A DNA stretch of 47,348 bases from Choristocarpus tenellus KU-1152 (Eukaryota > Phaeophyceae): contig CAXNAD020000017.1 in NCBI GenBank assembly GCA_964200185.2, positions 1 to 47,348 on the forward strand. The letters are read 5' to 3'. Below are positions 9,722 to 21,700 of this stretch, piece after piece. Under the pieces are notes generated by a model. It was not told where the DNA came from. It did no database searches and saw only the letters and a list, made by a program, of their open reading frames with translations. The translations under genes and the position numbers were made by a program. The first letter of the stretch is position 1; each line of letters begins with the position of its first letter.

Positions 9722-12700
9722 CTAGTTATCTTCCTCATCAATGCTTTCCTGAGAGGCAAGGTCTGCGATATTTTTCTTTAGTCCTTGGAGTTTATTTTTC
9801 TCGTAGAATATTTGCTCAAACTCCTTTTTCTCATCATCCACCAGATGCATGAGCCACTTGGAAATGCTAGATCGCACCTTCCTAGCTCTTCTTCGACCCC
9901 TACATCCTCTCATCAAACGTTGAATGGTAATGGCAGCTGACCTCATCAGTGAGTTAAGTGCAAGGCACTCTGCTCTCTTTGTGCGCCACTTTTGAGATGC
10001 TTTGCGCATGATGTGCCCACGGTAAACTCGCTGCAATAAACAAGACGCCTTTACCTCTTTGCTCTCCAATGCCAGGAAGCCTGCAAAGTTTGTAAGGATC
10101 TCTGCTTGTTCCTTTTCCTTACGGATCTGTTTGCAAAATGGTGTGTGAGGGTTTTCTTCAATGAATTGGCCAGCAAAAAAAGGAAGTAGTTGCATCAAAT
10201 ACCTCCTTTGCCTATTGAGAAAAATGATGTGCCTTACTCAGCTACAGGTTTTGGGTATGTCTGGGCCTTGTACCCTTCAAGTTTCACAAAGGGGTGGGGA
10301 AATAGCTGCTGCTGACAGGCTCAGAAAGGTGTGGGCTTTGTGTAATCAAGGATTACTGTGTAGTCAAGGTGGATTCAGTAGAACTGATGGGGTAAGGAGA
10401 ATATCATCTGCTTTCCGGAGAACTCTACATTCCTTGGAGTGCTTTAGTGTAACAGTTGACACATCAGGGAATTCTCAGGCTAGGTAGGACAAGTGCCTGC
10501 GAATCTCAAGTAAGCATGAAATACCCCAGAAACTGTTTAAAATGACTACTGCGATCCAAGCTTGTTCTGGGCAGCATCTTGCTCTGAAAAATAGTTTCTG
10601 GAACTTCTCTCTTTGAATAGTCTGAAGTAGAAAGATGTTCCACAGTTGGGGACACCTGACTAGAACATCCTGTAATGCTTTCTAAAGCAATATTTAGTAC
10701 ATCTTCCTCTTTAAATTGGAATCAGTTGAGGGTGGATGTAAGATGCTCCTGAGTACAATGGATCTTTGGATCCACCCTCAGTGGAGTGATAAAATTTGTG
10801 AGGTTTGAAAATATGGAGCATTTCCTGCTGTACAGTACCTAGATAATGCAATGTACCGACAGTTCTTATCATCTTGAACTTAAACGTTTTGAGTACCTCA
10901 GTCTTGAATGACACTTCAAATGTATTTCCTAGCACTTTATTTATTCAGCTACCAACAGCTGTATCATCGAGCCACAACACACATGCAGTTCTTGACTCAA
11001 GGGCATCGTAAGCTCACAAGTCCTCACCTTCACTCGCTGATGGCCTGTTTGAGTTCCACTGATGTCAAACCAACTGTCAACATTCCTTTGGGGTTGCATT
11101 GGCACAGTTGTGCTGATACACCTTCCTCTTTGTACGCTTTCAGCCCCTTCCCTCTGATGTCGGAGTAGGTGTCTTGCACGAAAGTACATTAAGGCAATAC
11201 AGAACAAACCAAACCGCAAAGTTCTCTCCATTGATGCTATTGCCTTGTCATGTTGCCCTCCTGGTTTGACCACGCATTCTTTGGTCTTTCTCCATACACT
11301 GCCTTCCAATTCTGGTGGTAGTGTGTATGAGCGTGAGCATTCTTCTTGCCTCTCCATGCAGCTATCTACTTGGGTAGCACTTGCCATGTCATTCTGGAAT
11401 GTGAGAGGTTGAAGAAGACAAGGTTGGTGTGCTTGATGGAATAGAATATACTGAAGAATGACACCAACTAGGACTGTGTTTTTGGTGTGCTTGATGGAAT
11501 AGAATATACTGAAGAATGACACCAACTAGGACTGTGTTTCTGTGTGTTGCCTTGTGAAGGTACACACTTCATGCCACACTGCAAACAAACAATCCTCACC
11601 TTTGCAATTGCAATTGCCCTGGCTGCACTGTCTCTTTTCATGTTTGTAGATTTGCGCTCCCCAAAGTGCCAACCCTCTAGCATCCACTCCAGAATATTAT
11701 CTACAGTTTCCATTGCAATAAGGCGTCCCACCAAGCGGTTTTGCTCATGCTCAAGAGCTACCTTGGCATCCTGAGTCCACTGTAATGTTCTGTAGCCATG
11801 CAGTGCCGTACACTCTATATGCTCATTAGTGGTCCGATTAGCCTCATGAAACTCAGCATCAATATAATGAAGCTTGAGCATAAAGTGCAAATGTTTTTGT
11901 TCTGCATGTAGCTCCTGGATCAGATCCTCCCGCCGGAACAGCGAAGTCCCCCCCTTCTTCACAGATAATGGCACAATGCTTTCCACCATTTTGTCAGTGA
12001 GAAGTCGAGTGAAGTACAACTCATCCTTCAAGATCTCCAGACGACTTTCGGTCTCCTTAAAAAACATACAGGCACAGAATGAGTTCATGTGCTTCAAATG
12101 ATGATCAATGGAAGAGATGGAGCACAGTCTACCTATGATTCAAATATTGTAGAGTGACAAAACCACAATTTTCCCCCGATCCAAAAAATGTGCTCGAAGC
12201 ATGCCTCTAAGGGTGCATGTACTGTTCACACTTTTCTCTAGAATTCAAACCAGCTGTTCAGATGTGAAAGAAGTACTGTATGGAATGTGAACTTTCATCT
12301 CAATGTGCCAACCACATTTTAATACCTTGATGTTCAGGGCAGGTTTATACTTGCAGGGCTTGCTCACACAAGCTGAGCACCCCCCAGGCCCAAGCTCAGC
12401 CATTATCCTTGCGTTGTGCTTTTGGACTGAAGTGAGCTTGTTATTGAGGAGGATTCTCTTGCGAATGGCTAGAACACTCATGTCCCCTCGTGTTGATCTT
12501 CTTCTTGCTCTCCGCTCTATCCTCCTTCTTTTTTTCATGTGTCGATTTGCCAAGTCCTGGGATTCATCATCATCATCATCATCTTCGCTGCTAGATATAT
12601 CCTCATGAAGGAGAAGATTTTTCCGCTCTCTCCGCTGAAGCTGCAATCAGTATTGTGTGAATTGTGCAACAGCATATCAACAGGCATCTGCTTGTATCAT

Positions 12701-15700
12701 TGGAATTCTGTAGGGCTCAAGGCACTGCAAGTTAGGGCCAGCACAGAAACTGAGCAGTAATTGCACAAATTATGAACCTCTGCATGTATAGATGTTGTGG
12801 GTGTGCATTATGTGATCATTGATCTACCTGATCTCTGAGAAGGCGCTCCAGCTCTCCTTCCAGCTCCAGGCGAAGAGCAGGGGTGGGGTAGCGTTGATGG
12901 ACTGTGTGCAATAGTTTACTGTCCATGACTCGGTTGCTGTTGTGGCAAACCTTGTCAATTTCCTGCTGCACAAGAAGCAGTCTCCTGTCCGTGTCTGCAT
13001 CAGCACTTCCAACAATATGTCCTTCCTGTATGGCTTGATATAGCATGTGCTGTCTTGTGTTAGTCTTGTCCTTCACCTCTGAGTCAACTCTCCACTTATA
13101 GTAGTCCTGCATTCAAGAGGGATAAGACAGCAACGAATTTCGACAAGCTGGGTGAAATAGACTGGGTGACACAGAGATAGTGGGAGTTCAACGAGGACTT
13201 TCTGCTATCTAGAGCAGCAGTCACTGAAATGCATTTACTTCTTTACCAAACTATTTTCTAGCACCTTAGAGGTAGCGGGAAGAAAAATGAAAACCAGCAA
13301 TGTTCACCTTGTAGTCACCATTGTACTTTTTGAGGAGCATGAGCGCCTTTTTCTCATCAGTTGTTCCCAGTGAAGCTTTGTCAGGTGAGCTCCAGATTTT
13401 CATGAGCTCTTCTTTTGTAAAGGGGCAACTCCACTCCCTATTTGCACCATGTTCAGATGTCAGTGTATGTTCTTGTGCCTGTTTTTCAATACCTACCCTC
13501 TCACCAAGCCCTTGCTTATCATTGGCCATAACCTGTTGACCAAATCATGGTTTACATGAGAAAGGAAGCTTTGTGGGTAAATTCTATGCCCCACATGGTT
13601 GTACTTATTTCTCCTTTTGACAAGGTTGAATTGCCCGATGAATCTCCAAATTACCCAGTAAGAAATTCTTCCATCAGGTGTAAGAACTCTTAACAATGCA
13701 CTTCAGAACAGGAATTGTGACCAATACTGGCACCCAGGTCATATCATCAGAAACTGGGTTCATCACTGTACCTTTAACTTGAGAGGAGAAGTGTCTACTT
13801 ATAATTTGACGAGTCAAGGGTATGTGGAACAAAACAGGCACACACGGCCTCCTCTAAGAGGAAACTGTATACATTTTCTCATTTGTATTACAACTACTAC
13901 TGTGGGTTGGAAGATGCAGTGATGACCATTTATGTACCAAGAGCGTTATCCTTTCAGACACAGTGCTCTATCCTTTCAGACACAGTGCTCTATTTTGGTT
14001 CGTATCAGCATTGGATGCAATCAACAGAGGCTGGAACTGTCAGAGCTCAAGGGGGTGATTGGTTCGATAAAGGATGTGGCATGCAAGATGCCTTAGGTGC
14101 ACATGGGTTCACACCCAGGAGTGAGGGAGAAAGTCCTCTGGTAAGCACATCCACGAGGCCCCCAATCCTGAAGACTTTTGACAGAAATGTCAGTAAGTGC
14201 ATCCAGAGTTGAATATAGGTGTGAAATTAAAAAGAGAATGCACCCTACTATTCTTCCACAGCATTGAAATCACCTAGATAGGGCATTGTCCCAACTATTA
14301 ATTACCTCATGTTCCGTTTACAGCATTGTGCTTTTGATTTATGGTTTCTTCAGCATCCTACTGACTTGTGAAAAATCACACAGCTGGATCTTGACTTTAA
14401 TGATCATACTGGAGTGTTCTGTTGTGTCAGATAGGAAACCACATTGAAAAAAGATCAAATTCCATGCTTGTATGTCAAACTCTGCTTTGTCAACCTCTTC
14501 AGTGTCTGAATGCCATGAACAGAACTGGTTATCTCTGTCAATCAAACATTCTGTGGGGTCATAAACTCAACAGCATGATTCTAAAACCAGGTGATTTTAT
14601 CAATTGAATTAATACCCGGTTATTGTGTAGTTTTAGGTGCTATTAGTTATCACCCAGAAAACCATTGACTACTAGTAATGAAAAAATGCCAACTTTTCCG
14701 TGGATAGTCTGATAGTCTGATAGTCTGATAGTCTGCACAAACACGCATAGAAGAACACAATTTGACATTCAATATTTTGGGCAGTCCTAATGTTGGTACT
14801 GACCAACAAGGCAACCCAACCCAACCCCCAATGGATGTTTTCTTCTGGCTATCCTAGGCTCATGGTTGCTAGGCCCTTCAGAAGACTTGGGCTGTGGTAT
14901 AGCTTAGTACAACTTAACCAAGGGGGAGGTGATTGCCTTCGATGTATATGGGAATTGGTAGGACTGAATCAATAATTAAAGTGTCTTCGTTTTGATAGTA
15001 TCTTTACTCAGTTATAGCCATGCATTGCAACTTGTGCAGATATAGAATGGTATTTGTATGGTGTTTGTATGGTATTTGTATGGTATTTGAATGGTATTTG
15101 TGTCAGTATGCCAGAAAAGAAAAGAAAAGAGATGGGAGCCTCACATGATTCCCCTATGCTGGATGTGATAACATGGTTGAAAAGAGAAGAGTGATATTAT
15201 TGCACATGGGGGACCTTGGCTTAGCACCTGTTGCTTCTAGAAAGAATCACTAAAAAGAAGCACTTAAAAACTTTTACAGAAAACTCCGTCACGGTACAGA
15301 AAAATGTCACAAACATGTGGACTTCAACCCAGAATTTATTGCCAATAAATATCCCACTAAGATATGAACTATCATTCCGAATGCTTTTGGTTTCATGTAG
15401 TATTCTGCACACAACTCACCACTTGTTCATGCCTTGGAAACTTATTGGCACCCTCAAAAGGGTCCTTGAAATTGCGGAATCCTGTGTCCTCCATCTTGAA
15501 GACCCTCCACAACTGACCCCAATGGAGCAAAAATTGGGGAGAAATTCTTTTAGATTGAGTCCATAGCTAGCTCAACCAGACATATATATATGTATATAGT
15601 ATTGTATACTGCAAGTACACCGAAAATACTGCTGTCCAACATGCAATCTGTCTTCCTCTCTTCCGGTACCCATCTTTTGAGACAGAGGACAAGAACTACT

Positions 15701-18700
15701 GAGGTTTTAACAGCATATTAGACAAATGCATCATAACAAAGTGAAAAAGTCCACAGACTGACTCTAATTTGACTCTAGTTCATACCAAGGTTTGTTAACA
15801 AGATTGCAACAGCTAAGGGCAACACCAGGTCGGTCAGAATCACCAAACACATATCTGACTCCACTTGGAACATGATATTTTGAATAGATAAATAAACTAA
15901 GGGCAGTGGGCTTGTCACCTCGGGATTAAGTATCTTGTCAAGTGTAACCCATTCCCTCTCAGTTGGTGTGCGTCCAATCCTGTCCTTTAGACGTGTTTGC
16001 TGGGCAAGGAATGGGTCAAAGTCTTTCATTTCTCTGTCTACATTCTTCTTCAAGAGTTTTGGCCTGTCATGGAACTTAGTCATCAATTTACGGATATGCT
16101 TTTCCTTGCGTGTAAGACCAACAAGTGGGGTTGTTGAAATGCGGAGGAGCTCATCCCTGTGGAGGCGATACTGTTCAACTGCAGGGTTTTCCTCTTTCTT
16201 CTTCTTTTTTGTCTTCCTCCCCCACTGTTTATTTCCTTCCTCACATTCCTCTTCCAACAGGGCCAGCCACTTATACTTTTCAGGAAAGAGGTTTTGATCA
16301 ATAACTACCCATTGCTGTTCCTCAAGTGTCAGAGTTCCCCAGCCTTCTCGCTGAAATTGATCCCGTACCTCTTCTGCTGGAGTAACCAAGGAAATCGCGA
16401 TGTCCTCAGGGACAGTGATAGTCCCTTTTTTTTGTACTTGATCACTACATTTGAATGTTGTGTTTAGCTGAAGCGCAACTTCTGTGGCCTTCTGTTGGCC
16501 ATGCAGTATGGAAATAACAGTGGGGATAACCCGCTTCTTCTTTTCTAAATCATTCTCCAGGATAGACCTTTCAACGAAACGACCCCTGCGTAGAACAATG
16601 AGATGATCAAGCGACTTTTTCACTGATTCCTTCTCCTGGCACCGTGTAGTAAATAGTCGTCCCCAATGTGTATGCTCCAGTTCTATCGCAGCAATATCTT
16701 TCCACACCGCTGCTCTCTCAATTTCATTCAGTTCCGATGAACCAGTCCTTGCACCCAGATCAGAGGACACTGAGCTCGATGAATTTGATGTTGACTCTGA
16801 ACCTGACTCTGAACCTGACTCTGAACCTGTCGTACTTGAGGTCATAATTGATGTGCCAGGATGAGATCTGGACCCAGACAGAGAGGTTTTGCTTGTGTAT
16901 GTACTTGACCAAGATCCAGTGGACAATCCAATGCTTGGGAGCTTCAGATCTTGACATAGTTCGTCAATGTCATCCTCACAACGCCTGCACTCTGACTCTG
17001 CCTCATCAATCAACGATCTGCATATATGGTACAATCGTTCTTTTAGTCTGATGCTGTCCCACACCTCCTTCAGCTCCTTGCAGCATGAGTCCAACATCCC
17101 CTGTGATGCAAAGTAATGCATACTTCAGTAGGTTCTCCTTGGAGAGCAAATACAACATATTCCTACACAAGACTGGGATACAATACGGGCTCTCAGGTGG
17201 TTGATTGAGAATACAGCATTGCTGAGGTGAGAAGATAGGTTGAAGAGTATCTTGCCTGTTTCACTACTGCTTCTTGACGACTCTTCTCCACTAGGCTGCT
17301 ACAAACCTCGGTCTGGCTTGCTGTGACAACTACAGAGTAGTCTGTTGACCCCACAGCAGATACAACAACTCTGAACACGCCCTGTGCCAACGGGATCTTT
17401 CTTGGTCTATGCAGGAACACAATCTTTCCCGGCGTTTGATAAAATTGATCACCGTTATTGAATTCTTGCATAGAGTGAGGAGCATATCCCACAGGCTCTC
17501 CTGGTCCATGTCCATGGTTAGGCATACGGAGTACCTCTGCACTAATCCTTCCACGACTGAAGCCCTGAATGCCCATGCACCCTCGGTACTCAATGACAAC
17601 CTGTTCCCAGATGCAGAGAGCAGGGGATTTTCCATTGTGATGCCGGTATGGTTACACTTCTTACTTGTTCTAGACCTGGCACTTCAATTGCAAACATGGG
17701 TCAGCTACTTCGAATGAATTGTAGTTGAGTCACTGTAGGATCATGGACTTGCCTTGAGGTCCAGAAAGTAACTTGGATCCATGTCTGCAATTCTGAACTC
17801 ATGCACCTTTGACTCCTTGAAGCTGAGGTGATTCACCTCTTCCCTAAGGACATCACATTTCCCCGTCCGGATTAAAATTTCTTTGCCACTCTCCAAATTG
17901 AATGCTCTTTCACTCATTTCCTCCAACGAATTGTACACAATCACACTGTTGATGTCTGTCTCACTTGCCACATTTGCGATTGGTTGTTCTGTAGCGATGT
18001 CTGATTCCTTAGGGCACCTAGCTGTCATCAGAAAGTCCTGAGAACCAGAATGAGAACTGCTAATAGTATCTCTGGCTGTTGCATTGGCCTTGCAGGTATA
18101 GGAGGCCGGGTGAAGTACACTGGGGTCAAAAGTGTGGAGATCAAATGCCTGATCCTGTCCACCTGGTCCCATGCAGGCTGGATGAATCTTGGCCCATGAA
18201 CCGTAGATCCTCACCCCTTGCTGAGAGCACCTATTGGCTTCTTTAAGCAGCCCTTTCAATTGTGCAAGGGCTCTCAATCGCTGGTACCCAAGCCAGGATC
18301 TTTCTGGCAAGACAAAGAACAGCTCCATAAGTTCACGTACTCTCCTGGTGGGGATCAAACAAAACAAGAACAAGGGGGGGATTGTAACACTTTTGAAAAT
18401 TCCAAGTGGCTTCAATTAAATGAGTGCAATTCCAGCATGGAAAATTCGCCAACAATGGACAAGGACTCCACCTTCCTTCTTCGTTGAGGTTCTCTGCAGG
18501 CCCCTCCCAAATCTCTAGACACTGCCTTCTGGTGAACCGACATCTCCAACCCTCCTTCTCGGCATGTTGCCTGTTACAGTAGTTCTCCCTGAGTCTGTTG
18601 TAAACTTCACCAAAGCGCTCAGGATGTTCAACCTCACACAAATCCTTGAGCATGGAATTGTCATTGGTATGGGTATGGTCTGATTCTTGCTCTGGCCAGA

Positions 18701-21700
18701 GGTGTGGATTGAGAACCCGATCCACACTCATGTAGTCTCTCAGATCCACAGATAGTTTACATACTGAAGTGGCTCTTGCACGGTCTAATCTTTTTTCTGT
18801 GAGTAGATCAGCAAGCAAACTCCTTGCATGTCTCACATTTCGACCTGTAATGTGTACCTTGGCATTTTGCGGAAGCAGATGGAAGCAAAATTGAGTACGG
18901 AGATGGTCCATTACAGAAATAGTTCCTTTTTTGACCCAAGACGATCTGTGCATTTTTGACATGAAACAGGTTGACATAATAACCTCAGCTCACTCAAGGC
19001 AAAGTAGGTACATTTTAGCTCTCAAATGCCACCATGAACTCTCCAGTACAAATAAGTACTGTAATAAAACCCCAAAAATATGTTGATAATTGATATACTA
19101 TTGTGATGATTTTGAACCTTCAACATGGAAAAGGATGAACTGCTTGTTTTGCCTAAGTCATTCCTGGTGTGTATGTATACTTTATTGTTGCCTACCACAT
19201 TGACTTCTGGGTGGTGAAAAACTAAACAATGCATGCATGTGGTGCTGCTTACTCCTTGCAAGTTCAAAAAGTGTTCCTATGAAAAGACATACCAGTATGA
19301 CACTACAGGGTAGTGTGCATAAGGCGTTGGACTCTGCAGGTGCTATGGTCAACCTCAAGATATTTGAAGGAGTTCTTCAACCCAAGTTAGTACCGCCTAT
19401 TGCTTGCCTCTTGTGGAAAACTCAAAGGCAGGGGATATATGTCAACAAGCCACTCAATTTGATAGGTAAATCAATACTTCAGATATGATTACCACTGTCA
19501 AAGAGAAATGTAAGTGTTGCGACCAAAATATTTTCACCATACCTTCTTTCCCATAAATTTCACCACCTGGATGCTCTCCATAGTATCACTTCTGTCATCT
19601 TGGCTGCACTCGTCCTTTTGTGCAAATGCTGTCTCTCCATGACCATGAGTATAGAGGGTTAGCAAATGATGAGCTTGTATCTCAGTCAAGGATTTCAAGT
19701 GTGACAGACTGAGGTGGATTTCATGCGGTAAAGTGAGTATCCTTGTTACATCTTCAGCCTCCAATGCAGTCTTGTACGCATCATCTAGCTGCATCTCTTC
19801 CTTTTCAGTGTCTGTAATGTCTGCATATAGTTCCGCATTGACCAGAATATCCAGACCAACCCAGCGTTTTTCGTCCTCAGTCCGCTGATGACTAGATTTG
19901 CTACGAATCTGGCACAAGAAATGAGCGGAAGGAATGAGACTCAGTGCAGTTGCGACCACCACAACATCAAGAACCCACCACAACAAATTTATTTCAGTAC
20001 TTGAAAGTATTGCCAGGGAATCGTTCTCAGTTACAGATCCCCCAAGAGGATGGCGATGTAATCTAGAGCAGTCACATGCTGCTACTCTTTTATTCCAATC
20101 CTATATGTCATGACATTACCACCAACCTTCTCAGCACAGCTTTCTTCTATGCCCTCTGGCTGGGCACCACCCAATTTTATTGATTCTATATGACGTGCAG
20201 CCTCCACTGCATCTTCCTGAGCTTGCAATACATCCTGAAACTGTTGAACAATAGTCCGTGACATCATCTTGATGAAGTGAGCATCAGTAATATCTATGAT
20301 ACTTTCCAAGTGGTGGATCTTGGTCTTAATCTCCTGACCAGCTTGAGCATTCTCCACCAAATCTTCATTGATCCACTTCATCTTTTTGTTTTGTTCAATG
20401 ATCTTGGCCTTGATTTGCTTTTTCTCATCCTTCCAATAAACATATGATAAAAGTTGATGTTAACAATATGTGTGACCTTCCCACCTCACATGCTAGGTTA
20501 TCAAGATTGGATACAAGGACAGTATCCATATTTTTAGATGGATATGAAATTACATTGTCTCCGTTCAAAGTAGTTTGCCAGATACTACAATGCAGTGGGG
20601 GGAGTTATTAGTTGGTGGCTTACCAGTTACATCAAACTGGTATGGTTGGTGTACAAGAAAAACAAGAACTCTCAGAATCAAGAAGATCAGTGCCGGAATC
20701 TCCAGATAATAAACTAAGGTAGACAAGGGGGAGCTGGAAGAGAAAGTGGTATCCATTCTGGAACTGTCAATAAGCCATCAATGGAATGGGCACCAAAATT
20801 CTTTCATGTGCTTTTTGTGGATGTTCTTGTGGATGTTCCAATGTTTGAGCAAAATACCTGTATGTGGCTCTTGAGATCTGCTGTGAGCATACGCTGCATG
20901 ACCCCCCCATACACATCCGTGTCAGCAAACTTGCCAATGTGTTCATTCAGCAATAGCTCTTCATGAGTGAGAACAAGGTTGCGTGCCTCAGCGATTCTTA
21001 TGGTCTCCTCCACAGTTTTCATTAGGACTATGTTTTTATCTTTAAATGCCCTGAATTTTCCAGGCTCCTTATACAAGCCAGAAGCCTTCCTTCTTATTTT
21101 ACGGATGAAATCTGTGACTTCTCCTTCCTTGTTCTTGGTTTCAATTTTGAGTCTTTGTATGCGACTCACTGCTAACTCCCAGGTTTCCTGTCTCTCCTTG
21201 AGAACAGATTGGTAGGTATTGAACTGAATGTACTGTTTTGCTAGATCTTCACTTGTATCACGCAAGTCTTGAGTCGTTACTTCGCCAAAAACCCCAACTC
21301 GTGCACTGTCACTATTGTACATCCTCCTAATCATCTCCAATTCCCTCAACCTTGCCTCTACCTTGTCGTATTGCTCTTGGAAAACAGAGAGTTGATACCT
21401 GCAAGCTTTTTCCAGTCGCATTGCCTCAACAGCATTTTGACGCATGAGTGCCAAGTCCCGGAGCATAATCTCAGAAAGATTTTTGACTGCATCAAGATCG
21501 AGTTTTTTCCAGTCCAGACTTTCTGCTGATCCAACATGAACCTCTCCTGCACTAAGCATGTCAAGCTTATGCTGGTGATGGTCTTTCAACCTTTGCACAT
21601 GCCTGTTGGCTCGTTTCTGTGCCTGCTGGTCTTCTACAGCTTTCCTTTTCCACTCGTCCCTTGCCACACCAAGTTCCAATGCCCGCATCTTGGCCCCGTG

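Noticed and set aside
10711-10935. Minus-strand ORF at 10935-10711 as an extra exon of the giant gene.
   Set aside because: Exons 11393-11028 and 10126-9722 already join in phase 0 and no good splice-site pair brackets this ORF.
17330-17635. ORF of 101 codons on the minus strand at 17635-17330.
   Set aside because: The overlapping frame 17600-17256 joins both neighbours in phase 0, so this one is a shadow.
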